DNA of 64,000 bases from Pseudomonas fluorescens (GCF_005938625.1 NZ_VCNJ01000029.1:271633-335632); one strand, 5' to 3'; counted from the first letter of the stretch, positions 25,217 to 34,032 are shown. Notes: generated by a model from the letters alone, not told the origin. Numbers and translations are program-made.

Positions 25217-25840
25217 ATGGCACAAAATAAACCGACAGAAGGGAAAGGCCGCGGCCGGCCTCGCGCCTATGACCCGCAAACAGCGTTGCAACAGGCCCTT
25301 GGCGTGTTTTGGAACACCGGTTATTCCGGCGCATCGCTCGACAGCATCGCCACCGCCGCAGGGATGAACCGGCCGAGCCTGTACGCCGCGTTCGGCGATA
25401 AACACGCGCTCTATATCAAGGCTCTGGATCAATACTGGGACACCGCGCACGCCGCCATGCAGGCCGCGCTGACCGACAACAGCCTGACCCTGGCCCAGGC
25501 GCTGAGCGGTTTTTATGAGGGGCAATTGGCGATCTACTTCTCGGGCGACGGCCAACCTCGTGGCTGCTTTGCCATCGGCACGGCGACCACCGAAGCGGTT
25601 GAAGACCCGGAAATCCGCAATGTGCTGTCGGCACGCCTCAGCCAGTTGGATGCTGATCTGCAAGCGCGTCTGCAAACGGCAATCGAGGCTGGCGAACTGA
25701 AAGCCGAGAGTGATTTGGCCGCGCTGGCGGTGATCGCTTCTTCGCTGCTGCACAGCATTTCGATCCGCGCGCGGGCGGGCAAATCCCGTGAAGAGCTGAC
25801 CGCGATTGTGCGCAACGCCGTCAGCGTGATTTGCGGCTGA
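25217..25840 (+). CDS. TetR-family regulator, probable repressor of the efflux operon
   Basis: A 207-aa protein with a basic N-terminus (GKGRGRPRAYDP), the TetR helix-turn-helix (SLDSIATAAGMNRPSLYAAFGDKHALY) and a helical ligand domain (LSGFYEGQLAIYFSGDG, CFAIGTATTEAVEDPEI). It is divergent from the adaptor-pump-channel operon, the usual arrangement for a local repressor released by a pump substrate. ATG 25217 was preferred to an upstream TTG that lies too close to AAGGAA. Confidence 0.9.
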   Translation: MAQNKPTEGKGRGRPRAYDPQTALQQALGVFWNTGYSGASLDSIATAAGMNRPSLYAAFGDKHALYIKALDQYWDTAHAAMQAALTDNSLTLAQALSGFYEGQLAIYFSGDGQPRGCFAIGTATTEAVEDPEIRNVLSARLSQLDADLQARLQTAIEAGELKAESDLAALAVIASSLLHSISIRARAGKSREELTAIVRNAVSVICG

Positions 25841-25848
25841 ACGTGCTC

Positions 25849-26364
25849 ATGGACCCCCTCGAAGACATTCTTGCGGAGGATCTGTCAGTGGTCTTTTGCG
25901 GGATCAATCCCGGTCTGCTGGCGGCGGAGCAGGGACATCATTTCGCCGGGCGCAGCAATCGGTTCTGGCGCACGTTGCATCTGGCCGGGTTTACACCCGA
26001 CGAAGTCCGCCCGGAAAACGACCGCTCGATTCTGCAATATCAGTGCGGTTTGACGGCGGTGGTCGCCCGGCCAACCGCGCGGGCGGATCAAGTGTCGGCG
26101 CAGGAGTTTGTCGCCGCTGCGGCTGATTTCGAACAGAAGATTGCCCGCTACAAACCGGGGCATGTGGCTTTTCTCGGCAAAGCGGCTTATTCGGGGCTGT
26201 CCGGGAAAAAGCTAATTGGCTGGGGGCGTCAGGCCGAGACCTTCGGCCATGCGGCCGTCTGGGTGTTGCCCAATCCCAGCGGACGCAATCTGGCGTTTAA
26301 CCTCGAACAATTGGTCGCGGCGTATCGCCAGCTGGCCTGGGCAGCCGGTTTTCAAGCGGGCTGA
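25849..26364 (+). CDS. mug: Mismatch-specific (G:U/T) DNA glycosylase Mug
   Basis: A 171-aa member of the Mug/TDG branch of the uracil-DNA glycosylase superfamily. It has the catalytic motif I FCGINPGLLAAE (the asparagine of GINPG), HHFAGRSNRFWRTLHLAGF, and motif II VLPNPSGRN. It removes uracil or thymine opposite guanine and ethenocytosine. The start is set at ATG 25849, nine bases after the TetR stop; an upstream GTG is also possible, and no clear ribosome-binding site is seen. It converges with the hydrolase gene, overlapping by 13 bp. Confidence 0.9.
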   Translation: MDPLEDILAEDLSVVFCGINPGLLAAEQGHHFAGRSNRFWRTLHLAGFTPDEVRPENDRSILQYQCGLTAVVARPTARADQVSAQEFVAAAADFEQKIARYKPGHVAFLGKAAYSGLSGKKLIGWGRQAETFGHAAVWVLPNPSGRNLAFNLEQLVAAYRQLAWAAGFQAG

Positions 26365-27329
26365 AGATTTGCCTTAACGTGCGCCGAAATCCATTTCCGA
26401 CTGTAGGCCAGAACGCCCTGAGCGATGGCCGTGGGGAAGTGGATAAAACCGTGAGGTGAGGAGGGCAATACGTACATGTCGACCGGCGCTGATTGCGCCC
26501 AACGCCTGGCGATGTCGAGGGTGTCGTCGCGCAGCGGGTCGAGTTCGCCAGCAAACAGCAGCGCGGGCGGAAAACCGGCGAAGTCGCCGTACAGCGGAGA
26601 CAACGGTGGCTGGCGGCGCTGCTCGTCGGTCATTTCGGGCGTGAGCAGGCGCAGCGCCTCGACCATGCCCGGGCCGTCGAGCACCAACGTGTCGGCAGGC
26701 GCGTTGCGTACGCTCGGCGTTCCGGTGAGGTCGTAGACACCGTAATACAGCAGTGCGCCGCTGATGCGTTGCAGTAAATCAGGCCATTGTTTCAGCGCCA
26801 GCAAGGTCGCCGCCGCCAGATGACCGCCCGCCGATTCACCGACCACCACCACGGGCAGACCGGCAAATTCGGCTTCTTGCAATATTCCGCTAGTAGCGTT
26901 GAGGCAGTCTTGCAGCAGACCTTCAAGCGGCGTCGAAACCGCTAATCGATAATCGACCGAGATCACCGTCACCTGGCAGCTATCGACGATGGCCGCGTTG
27001 AAGTTGTCGTCCATCTGCGCATTGCCGATCACCCAGCCGCCGCCGTGAAAATCCAGCACCACGCCTTTCGCCGGGCCATTGGGGCGGATGATCCGCACGG
27101 GCACGTTATCAATCAGCTTGCGCTCGGCCGTCAGGCCAAACTTGCGCAGCGCGCCTGAGCCGCCGATCTGGCTGACGCGTAACAGCGCCTGAATCAAACG
27201 CGGCGTCAGGCGATTGCGGATCTTGAAGCGCGGCAGCCAGGCCAACTTCCTGTTGAAGGCCCGCACCTCATTCAACTCGCGCTCGCCCTGCGGCCACGGT
27301 GTTTCAGTACCCCAATTGGCATTGTTCAT
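26352..27329 (-). CDS. HSL-type alpha/beta hydrolase (esterase/lipase)
   Basis: A 325-aa protein with the hormone-sensitive-lipase-family oxyanion motif LDFHGGGWVIG and nucleophile elbow VVGESAGGHLAAA. A C-terminal DPLRDD aspartate and SPHGFIHF histidine complete the triad. It is cytoplasmic and probably hydrolyses short-chain esters. The start at 27329 shares one base with the stop of tspO (TGATG), so it is translationally coupled to it. Confidence 0.9.
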   Translation of the reverse strand: MNNANWGTETPWPQGERELNEVRAFNRKLAWLPRFKIRNRLTPRLIQALLRVSQIGGSGALRKFGLTAERKLIDNVPVRIIRPNGPAKGVVLDFHGGGWVIGNAQMDDNFNAAIVDSCQVTVISVDYRLAVSTPLEGLLQDCLNATSGILQEAEFAGLPVVVVGESAGGHLAAATLLALKQWPDLLQRISGALLYYGVYDLTGTPSVRNAPADTLVLDGPGMVEALRLLTPEMTDEQRRQPPLSPLYGDFAGFPPALLFAGELDPLRDDTLDIARRWAQSAPVDMYVLPSSPHGFIHFPTAIAQGVLAYSRKWISAHVKANLQPA

Positions 27330-27769
27330 CAGCGGTTCTTGATCAGGATGGAAAAATTCAACGCCGCCGCCACGCACAGCCACGCCAGATAAGGAAACAG
27401 GATCAACCCCGTGATCAGGTCCAGTTGTATCGCCAGCACCACCATCGCCGCGACCACCAGCCACAACACGGTGAGAATCACCATCGCCGCCAACACCTGA
27501 TGCGCGCCGAAGAACACCGGCGTCCACAGCGTGTTCAGCGCAATCTGCGCCGCCCATAGCGCCAGCACCGTTTGACTGCCGGGGATCAGGCTCAAGCGGT
27601 AACCGGCCCACGCCAGCAGCAGGTAGATAATCGTCCAGGCCACGGGGAACGCCCAATTGGGCGGGGTAAAACCGGGTTTGTTCAGCGTTTCGTACCACGG
27701 CCCCGGTTTGAACATCACGCCAGTGGTTGCCGCTGCTGCGCAGGCCAGAAGAAAAATGAAGAAGGTCAT
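27329..27769 (-). CDS. tspO: TspO/MBR-family tryptophan-rich sensory protein
   Basis: A 146-aa five-helix membrane protein. The conserved PGPWYETLNKPGFTPPNWAF, the AWTIIYLLLAWAGYRL segment and ALNTLWTPVFFGAHQ identify TspO. Members bind porphyrins and affect tetrapyrrole and oxygen/light-related regulation in bacteria. The gene is followed by the coupled hydrolase, an unusual partner that could suggest a shared substrate or shared stress regulation. Confidence 0.9.
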   Translation of the reverse strand: MTFFIFLLACAAAATTGVMFKPGPWYETLNKPGFTPPNWAFPVAWTIIYLLLAWAGYRLSLIPGSQTVLALWAAQIALNTLWTPVFFGAHQVLAAMVILTVLWLVVAAMVVLAIQLDLITGLILFPYLAWLCVAAALNFSILIKNR

Positions 27770-28010
27770 CGCCAGTCCTTGGCTGAAATCAGCCGGTAAG
27801 GGGTTTAAGAAGAGGACGCCTGCTGACGCGAAAAGTTTGCATGGTATGAGGATGATTTAGAGTCTTTGCGCGTTGACGACACATTAGCCGAACCGGATTT
27901 CGAGTCGTCAGTGGTGCGTGCGACTGGCTTGAGCGTAGCGGTCGATGCGGGAGGGCACGGGAGGGATTGACGGTTGCAACCGACATCCAGGATTTGAATA
28001 CACGAGGCTC

Positions 28011-28035
28011 AAAAGGCTTGGCGATCAACCAAGCC
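28011..28035 (-). terminator. Intrinsic terminator after the 28051 gene
   Basis: Read on the minus strand, GGCTTGG and CCAAGCC pair around a 7-nt loop and are followed by TTTT. It begins about 15 bases after the stop of the GNAT-like gene. Confidence 0.6.
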
Positions 28036-28050
28036 CGCTAAGCGAGTGAA

Positions 28051-28794
28051 TCAGCGTTTGTCGATCGGCGAGTTCATGATGAACAGCACGATACGCTTCA
28101 GCAGTGCCGCCCAGCTGCTGCCTTTAGCCCAGGCTACATGGCTCTGAATATCCCAGACATTTTGCTGTGCGACATACCGTTCAGTGCTCAGTTTGCTATA
28201 GAAGTCGGAGCAGGGAACAAGTCGATCCAGGTAGGGCTTTTGTACCTTCAGGACACCGACGGTGGGCGCTGAGAAGTGACCGCTGAGCACGTCAAGACCT
28301 TGTGCGCTTTGACCATTTTTGTCACTGCCGCTCAGCACGAACCCAAACTTCATGTAGAACTGATTACGGCGCAGGCGCTCACTGTCGCCATTGACTGTGT
28401 GAGAAGAAAGCATGCCCGGTTGAATGACGTAGTTTTGTAGTCCTTTGCGATGCAGCCAGTCGATGACGCGGGCCATCAAGGCCGGGCCCAGACCGTGCCC
28501 TTCCGGGTACATCTGGATCTGACTGGTCGGACCGAACATTACGGTATGGGTGTGGTGGCAGACCGTGACCGAAACGCAATTGCCGAATCGATCAAACTGA
28601 TTATTGAATGTCCCCGGCTTGGTTGCGCGGGCGCGATAGTACTCAAAGTCAGGCTTTTCTTCGATCTGGCCAAGCCGGGACTGTTCCGTCACGGCGATCA
28701 ACATCACCTTTTTGTTCGCGGCCTCGAAGAGATAAGCCTCACGCAGCGTTGCGTCAACTTCCATTTTGTCTTCAGCTTGTTTCAGCGTTGTCAT
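28051..28794 (-). CDS. Hypothetical protein with GNAT-like segment
   Basis: A 247-aa soluble protein. The stretch MYPEGHGLGPALMARVIDWL followed by RRNQFYMKFGFVLSG resembles motif A and the C-terminal part of GNAT acetyltransferases (acetyl-CoA loop, then NxxFYxKxGF). The N- and C-terminal portions are not recognised, so acetyltransferase activity is only a suggestion. The start is firm (AAGGAGCAAT then ATG). It lies 61 bp after another unknown gene and forms one side of a divergent four-gene cluster with two membrane proteins. Confidence 0.55.
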   Translation of the reverse strand: MTTLKQAEDKMEVDATLREAYLFEAANKKVMLIAVTEQSRLGQIEEKPDFEYYRARATKPGTFNNQFDRFGNCVSVTVCHHTHTVMFGPTSQIQMYPEGHGLGPALMARVIDWLHRKGLQNYVIQPGMLSSHTVNGDSERLRRNQFYMKFGFVLSGSDKNGQSAQGLDVLSGHFSAPTVGVLKVQKPYLDRLVPCSDFYSKLSTERYVAQQNVWDIQSHVAWAKGSSWAALLKRIVLFIMNSPIDKR

Positions 28795-28855
28795 ATTGCT
28801 CCTTCGGGGGAAAACCCTTGCATCGTTGGTCTACTGTCGCCACGGATGAGTGATA

Positions 28856-29440
28856 TCAGGGCGTTGCTCGGGTCGCGTCAAAATTGACCCAGCGGGCGAA
28901 TCGTTGCTGCATGAACTCTTCGCAACCGGTTTCCAGTTGCTCCTGCCGCGTGGGTACTTTCGGTTTGAGCATCCGGTTGAACAGGCCACCACCGAAAACA
29001 CCGGCCACTGCCTGATACACCGAAGACGATTCGATGCCTGAGAGTGAGGCAAAGCTGTTTTTGGAGCGCGTGTTGCCGCAGCTGTCGCTATAAAAATGAG
29101 TGGAGTCGTCCGGTTGTAGCGAATCGTCCGGCGCCTCACCGGTGGGGTAAATCAGCGCTTTGGAACCGGCGATGGAGTAAACACAACCGAAGGCTTTCTC
29201 CTGATTCGAAAACACTTTTGCGTAAGCGGCGGCCGCCGAATTCTCATCTGGTCCACCGAGAAAAATGACCCGCTGATCGCTGTCAAGCGTGGCCTTGTTG
29301 GCATCATAAAAGCCGACATCCCACAGACGGCTGGTATACCCGGCAAACGCCTGGATTCGTGCCTCGATGATGTTGGCGGCACTGACGTATCCGTCCGCAT
29401 ACACCACCGTTATCTGATTTGAAGGCGCCCTGAAACCCAT
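28856..29440 (-). CDS. Hypothetical protein, 194 aa
   Basis: Starts MGFRAPSNQITVVYADG behind GGGAGAACGAG. A region with strand-helix alternation (RVIFLGGPDENSAAAAYAKV) could be a small Rossmann-like or peptidase-like core, but no motif is diagnostic. The C-terminus is helical and basic. It is probably co-transcribed with the GNAT-like gene and divergent from the two glycine-rich membrane-protein genes. Confidence 0.55.
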   Translation of the reverse strand: MGFRAPSNQITVVYADGYVSAANIIEARIQAFAGYTSRLWDVGFYDANKATLDSDQRVIFLGGPDENSAAAAYAKVFSNQEKAFGCVYSIAGSKALIYPTGEAPDDSLQPDDSTHFYSDSCGNTRSKNSFASLSGIESSSVYQAVAGVFGGGLFNRMLKPKVPTRQEQLETGCEEFMQQRFARWVNFDATRATP

Positions 29441-29523
29441 CTCGTTCTCCCTGTAAAAAATGCGCAACTGCTCTGCCGTCAGGCGTTAAAGGCTAATTGC
29501 CATATCTGTCGATTCCATTAATA

Positions 29524-29540
29524 TGTGGCACTTTGCCACA
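29524..29540. promoter_or_regulatory. Palindromic operator candidate in the divergent promoter region
   Basis: TGTGGCA (29524-29530) and TGCCACA (29534-29540) form an exact dyad with a CTT centre, 20 bases before the ATG at 29561. A TAATAT box (29518-29523) touches its left side. The position suits a regulator of the divergent cluster. Confidence 0.4.
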
Positions 29541-29560
29541 GTCGAGACGGAATTCGTTCA

Positions 29561-30409
29561 ATGTTCAATGGGGATCTGAAAAAAAACGCGCTGGAGCAAC
29601 TTGAAAAGGCCCGCAATCGTCAGACGCTTGTCGCTGACGATGTCGAGAAAGCCTGTACCGGTCTGCATACCGTGCGCCACCGCGCCAGTACCGAATTGAT
29701 GAGATCGGTCGAGACGTTCATCAACCACCTGGCCAACTCACCCAAGGAATTTGAAAAGTCCTTTGGGACTTTCAGGGCCGAGGCGCAATCATTTTGTAGC
29801 TTGGTCAACAAGCTCAACATCGAAGCCTCCAAGGTCGAATTCACGGCCGGCTCGTCGGCGGCTGCTGGTGTAGCGGCGGGTGTCGGTACAGCAGCGTTCG
29901 CACCGACGGCCGCGATGGCAGTTGCTACCACGTTCGGCACTGCTTCCACCGGTGCGGCGATTTCCGGGCTGTCGGGCGCCGCCGCCACCAACGCTGCGCT
30001 TGCCTGGTTGGGCGGAGGTGCATTGGCAGCGGGCGGTGGCGGAATGTCTGCAGGATCGGCATTGCTCGCGCTGGCAGGTCCCATTGGCTGGGGCATTGGT
30101 GGCGCAGCCATTGTGGGCGGCGGTCTGTATGCGCGGAGCAAAAACCGAAAAATCGCCGAGGAGGCTGCCGAGCATCGTGCACAGATCGAAGCCTCCACCC
30201 GGACATTGAACGTCGCCAGACAATGGGTAGACCGGATGATCGCGAGCACCGTGCAACACGCCGACGGCATGGATGTATTGCTGGGTGTTTTGACGCGCAC
30301 CGCTCCAAACAACTACTCGCTGTTCAATGCTGATCAGAAGAACATGCTCGGCGCGCTCGTCAATCATATGAACTCGCTTTCTCAATTATTGAACAAGGCG
30401 CCTGAATGA
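29561..30409 (+). CDS. Glycine/alanine-rich membrane protein with flanking coiled coils
   Basis: A 282-aa protein. An N-terminal helical/coiled-coil part (residues ~1-100) leads into a hydrophobic glycine/alanine-rich block (~105-210) containing SGLSGAAATNAALAWLGGGA and a GPIGWGIGGAAIVGG hairpin. A second coiled coil (KIAEEAAEHRAQIEASTRTL) follows. I recall the AATNAxLAWLGGG motif from widespread uncharacterised bacterial proteins. The helix-hydrophobic hairpin-helix layout is shared with alpha-pore-formers and membrane-remodelling proteins. It overlaps the next gene by ATGA. Confidence 0.6.
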   Translation: MFNGDLKKNALEQLEKARNRQTLVADDVEKACTGLHTVRHRASTELMRSVETFINHLANSPKEFEKSFGTFRAEAQSFCSLVNKLNIEASKVEFTAGSSAAAGVAAGVGTAAFAPTAAMAVATTFGTASTGAAISGLSGAAATNAALAWLGGGALAAGGGGMSAGSALLALAGPIGWGIGGAAIVGGGLYARSKNRKIAEEAAEHRAQIEASTRTLNVARQWVDRMIASTVQHADGMDVLLGVLTRTAPNNYSLFNADQKNMLGALVNHMNSLSQLLNKAPE

Positions 30410-31845
30410 TGGCGCTCAATCAGACGGAGACAGGTACGTTCCGCGACCAGATCAGTGCGCAACTGGTGGACGGAATCAACAACATTCGTATCAACACTAC
30501 TACCCGGTTGCTGAACGGTCAGGATGAAGCGCTGCACAAAGCAGTTGAGCAAATTGATATTGTTCGCGCCTTTCTGAAAACCCCCGAAAAGATTCTCGGT
30601 AACCCTCTGACCAAACACGGAGAAATTGCCGAGCAGGTTGAAGTGGGGGTGCGCAATGCCCGCTCGCTGGTCGAACAAGGCGACCTCGTTGCGACATTCG
30701 AAGGCGTCGGCCGCACGGCACCTGAGGACTTCCTGCTGGACGGTATCGCGGTTCAGTCGAAGTTCATCAACGGTGCCAACAATGGGCTCGGCGAAGTACT
30801 TGAGCATATGAGCAAGTACGAAACGTTCGGTAGAGACGGCTCTTTTTACCAGATTCCCAAGGACCAGTTCGAAACCATCACCCGTGTCATCAACGGTGAT
30901 CCCGGTCCTCTGAACGATAAGTCGGTCAGGGCCATCCTGGCAAAGGTCAAGGAAATCGAGGAGGCGTCTGGCAAACCTTTCCAGGACGTCGTCAAACCCA
31001 GCCTGCAGAACTACGCGGACCCGCAACAGGGCAAGGTGTTCGACACTCTTGAGCGGGAAGAGAATGCGTTGGCCGACCGCAATGATCAGCGCAAGGAACA
31101 GATTCGCAGCGAAAACGGCCCGTCATTGGCTGGCGCGGCGCAGGCTGCCGCGATCGCAGGTGCGGTGGGAGGTGCCGTCGGGTTGACCACTTCGCTGTAC
31201 GCCAAATACAAGGAAGGCAAAAACGTATTCAAGGGTGATTTCAACGCGCAGGACTGGGCCGATGTTGGAATCGATACAGGCACGGCAGCAATCGGCGGGG
31301 CGATCGCCGGCGGCTCGATCTACCTCATGACCAACTATGCAAACATGGCTGCGCCTTTTGCCGGCGCTGTGGTCAGCGCCGCGAAAGGGGTCAGTACGCT
31401 GATCGTCGATTACCACGCCGGCAGGATTGATCTGGACGAGTTGATTAGCCTGGGCACTGTTGTCTGCGCAGAGTCGGCCATCGTCGGTATCGCTACGGCC
31501 GCCGGACAGGCTCTGATACCTGTTCCCGTGATCGGCGCGGTAGTGGGCTCCGTGGCTGGCAAGATGCTTGCTGAGTTCCTCAAAGGGCAATCGGCCGGGA
31601 TTCAGGCCACCCTGGATGCACGAATGAACGAATACCTGGCCACAGTCGACCGGCAATGCCAAGCCGTCGTGCAGGACATCCTTGAGGCATTCGATCATCT
31701 GGGTGATCTGATGACCGCCGCGTTTGATATCGAGCGAAACACCGAGTTGTTGCACAACAGCGTAGTACTGGCGCTGACCCTGGGCGTTTCGCCTGCGGTT
31801 CTGATTACCCGCCATGAGGAACTGGATGCGTTCATGATGAGTTGA
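30406..31845 (+). CDS. Large membrane-associated protein coupled to the glycine-rich protein
   Basis: A 479-aa protein. The N-terminal ~210 residues are helical and soluble. Next comes a charged linker (EREENALADRNDQRKEQIRS), then glycine-zipper-like hydrophobic stretches (AAIAGAVGGAVGLTTSLYA, GTAAIGGAIAGGSIYLMT, VPVIGAVVGSVAGKMLAEF). The start is ATGATG at 30406/30409, overlapping the previous stop, so the two are made together. No family is recognised. It could be a toxin, an envelope protein or a defence effector; none is proven. Confidence 0.6.
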   Translation: MMALNQTETGTFRDQISAQLVDGINNIRINTTTRLLNGQDEALHKAVEQIDIVRAFLKTPEKILGNPLTKHGEIAEQVEVGVRNARSLVEQGDLVATFEGVGRTAPEDFLLDGIAVQSKFINGANNGLGEVLEHMSKYETFGRDGSFYQIPKDQFETITRVINGDPGPLNDKSVRAILAKVKEIEEASGKPFQDVVKPSLQNYADPQQGKVFDTLEREENALADRNDQRKEQIRSENGPSLAGAAQAAAIAGAVGGAVGLTTSLYAKYKEGKNVFKGDFNAQDWADVGIDTGTAAIGGAIAGGSIYLMTNYANMAAPFAGAVVSAAKGVSTLIVDYHAGRIDLDELISLGTVVCAESAIVGIATAAGQALIPVPVIGAVVGSVAGKMLAEFLKGQSAGIQATLDARMNEYLATVDRQCQAVVQDILEAFDHLGDLMTAAFDIERNTELLHNSVVLALTLGVSPAVLITRHEELDAFMMS

Positions 31846-31870
31846 AAAAAACAACAACACGACCACGTCG

Positions 31871-31898
31871 AGACTTCCCTTGAATCGCGGGGAAGTCT
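31871..31898 (+). terminator. Hairpin after the membrane-protein operon
   Basis: AGACTTCCC (31871-31879) pairs with GGGAAGTCT (31890-31898), beginning 26 bases after the stop. There is no clear T-tract, so termination may be weak or factor-dependent. Confidence 0.35.
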
Positions 31899-31982
31899 GA
31901 CCGCTTCGCTTTGCGATTGAACTAAAAACTGACTGCTGCGTCAGGATGATCAGTGCCTTTTTCTACTGATGCGGATGACATC

Positions 31983-32219
31983 ATGTACACCTATCACATC
32001 GATTACCGATTCAACGGCGAGCCTCGTACCTTTCTGCTTGAACTCAAAGAACAGCAGCTAGCCGAGCACGAGGCCGCTATGCATCTGCTGGAGTTGCACC
32101 TGGGCGACGCGGAAAACGGCCTGATCATGCCCACTGCGGATTCGACGGCCGAGGAGATTCTCGAGCAGGCCAAGCGGGTAGGGATTACAGACATCAAGGT
32201 TGTCAGCCAGACCAACTGA
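31983..32219 (+). CDS. Small protein distantly like the DUF6555-type protein at 9478
   Basis: A 78-aa acidic protein starting MYTYHIDYRFNGEPRTFLLEL. The order (I/D)-Y-x-(hydrophobic)-x-G-x-P-(K/R)-x-F and a C-terminal GITDIKVVSQ parallel VIEYKLHGQPKSF and FGITEVKWRE of the 9478 protein, which supports this start over an upstream GTG. Function is unknown. A weak CCCATC/GATGGG hairpin with a short T-run (32236-32261) follows it. Confidence 0.55.
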   Translation: MYTYHIDYRFNGEPRTFLLELKEQQLAEHEAAMHLLELHLGDAENGLIMPTADSTAEEILEQAKRVGITDIKVVSQTN

Positions 32220-32281
32220 AGCGGACTATCAGCAGCCCATCGCGTGACCGAAGATGGGTTTGTGCGGGTGTTTATGCGCGC

Positions 32282-33865
32282 TTAAACGGGTATCGCTGCT
32301 TCCAGCGCATCGTGCTCCAAGTGCGCGCACTCTCGATAGAAGCTTAGAAACTCACCCGCCGGCATCGCCTTGCCAAACAGCCAACCCTGCCCAAACTGCA
32401 CTCCTTGACCGCGCAGGTAATCGCGCTGCGCTTCGGTCTCGATGCCTTCGGCGACAATCTGCAGGCGCAGGCTCTTGGCCATTTCGATGATGTGGCCGGT
32501 CACGGTGCCGGTCGCGGCATCCTGATCGATATTGTCGACGAACGACTTGTCGATCTTCAGCACGTCCAGCGGCAGTTGCTGCAAATGCTGCAGGCTGGAA
32601 AACCCGGTGCCGAAATCATCGATAGCCGCTAGATAACCCAGCTCTCGGGCGCGATTGACTGTCGTGCGCGCGGCGTCGATCTCGACGAAACCGCGCTCGG
32701 TGGCTTCCAGCCAGATCTGCTGTTGCTGCACATCGGCGCGGCGTAATGCGGCTTCCAGCTTCGGCAGAAAGCGCCCGCTGCTGACGTCTTTCGCCGCCAG
32801 GTTGATTGCCACGTGCAGGCTGCGTTCCTTGACCAGCAACGGGCCGAGATCATGCATCACATGGTCGATCACTTGATCGGTGATCGGCAGAATCAAACCG
32901 CTGTGCTCGGCCAGTGGGATAAACGCATCGGGGCAGACCCGCGTACCGTCCGGGTGCTGCCAACGCACCAGTGCCTCGGCGCCAACGCAGGCGCCGTCGT
33001 CCAAGCGAATAATCGGTTGATAGTGAACGACGAACTCGCGATTACGCACCGCCAGTTGCAGTTCGGCCAGCGGCGACAGGCGTTGGCGAGTGCGGCGCAC
33101 GATCAGCAACACCAGCAGGCCGGCGAGTAAACCGCCGATGGGCAGCATCAGCATTTCCCTGCGAACCAGGCCTTGCATCAGCTCATGGCGTGACAGCGCG
33201 GCGATCGCCACCCAGTCGCCGCTGTGCACGAGGGTGTAGAGGTAACCGTCGTCGAGCCCCGAGTGCGGACCAGAATGCACCCGAGCGAGAAAGTGTTCCG
33301 CGCCGGGGCGCGAGGCGCTGACCAGTTGCCCGGCAGCGGTGCCGACGGCCAGGTGCAGATCCTCATCGAGCGTTACACGCAGGAACTGCTGAGGATCGAC
33401 CAGCACATTGAACGCGGCGTATTGCAGGGCCATCATCGGCTTGGCCGCGACGATGCGCGACTGCACACCGAGCGAAACGCGCACGCCGTCGGAGGTGATG
33501 AAGTCTTCCTGCCACGGCGTCGCATGCTGTCCGACCGCACCCCACGAACCGCAGGCGTAAATCTCTTCTTCGACGTAACCGATCGACTTTACCGAGAGCG
33601 TGTTGATGGTCAACAGACGCATCTCGTCAATGCTTTCCGGCGTGCACGGTGCGAGCCGGGAGCTGGCGATGGATTTCAGCGCGCCGGCCGCTTCAGTGAA
33701 AGTCCCGTGGGCGCGACTGGAGGCGACGGAAGCGAGGGTTTCCAGACGTTGTTGCGCAGCCGCCAGATTCAACATCCAGGCGACATAACCCATTAAAAGT
33801 ACCGGAAGCAAGACACACGGAAGGCCCAGAAGAATGCTCTTCCAGACAATGCGTTTTTTGTTCAT
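32282..33865 (-). CDS. CSS-motif EAL-domain c-di-GMP phosphodiesterase
   Basis: A 527-aa protein. One membrane helix (~11-31) is followed by a periplasmic CSS-like domain with a CGSWG cysteine motif near residue 105. A second helix follows (~240-260), then a cytoplasmic EAL domain. Catalytic features are intact: GAEALVRWQHP, NLAAKD, EATERG, AIDDFGTGFSSL, KIDKSFV and AEGIETEAQ. CSS-EAL enzymes hydrolyse c-di-GMP under control of periplasmic disulfide/redox state. It would lower c-di-GMP and oppose biofilm formation. No local partner is obvious. Confidence 0.9.
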   Translation of the reverse strand: MNKKRIVWKSILLGLPCVLLPVLLMGYVAWMLNLAAAQQRLETLASVASSRAHGTFTEAAGALKSIASSRLAPCTPESIDEMRLLTINTLSVKSIGYVEEEIYACGSWGAVGQHATPWQEDFITSDGVRVSLGVQSRIVAAKPMMALQYAAFNVLVDPQQFLRVTLDEDLHLAVGTAAGQLVSASRPGAEHFLARVHSGPHSGLDDGYLYTLVHSGDWVAIAALSRHELMQGLVRREMLMLPIGGLLAGLLVLLIVRRTRQRLSPLAELQLAVRNREFVVHYQPIIRLDDGACVGAEALVRWQHPDGTRVCPDAFIPLAEHSGLILPITDQVIDHVMHDLGPLLVKERSLHVAINLAAKDVSSGRFLPKLEAALRRADVQQQQIWLEATERGFVEIDAARTTVNRARELGYLAAIDDFGTGFSSLQHLQQLPLDVLKIDKSFVDNIDQDAATGTVTGHIIEMAKSLRLQIVAEGIETEAQRDYLRGQGVQFGQGWLFGKAMPAGEFLSFYRECAHLEHDALEAAIPV

Positions 33866-34032
33866 TTAGCGCCACCTTGGCCTCAAGGCCTGTGACGTGC
33901 GCACAGCACGGCTGTTTCCAGCCACACCAGAATATCGCCGCCGGGGTGGGCGAATATTGCTGTGGATCAACTATTTCACTGCTGGCTTTCAATCCCTGTG
34001 GGAGGGCCAATATCTTCAGCTCCACGAATAAC

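Noticed and set aside
26352..27698. A 448-codon frame that would fuse the hydrolase to an N-terminal extension
   Set aside because: The extra N-terminal part is out-of-frame reading of tspO. The hydrolase has its own start at 27329, coupled to the tspO stop.
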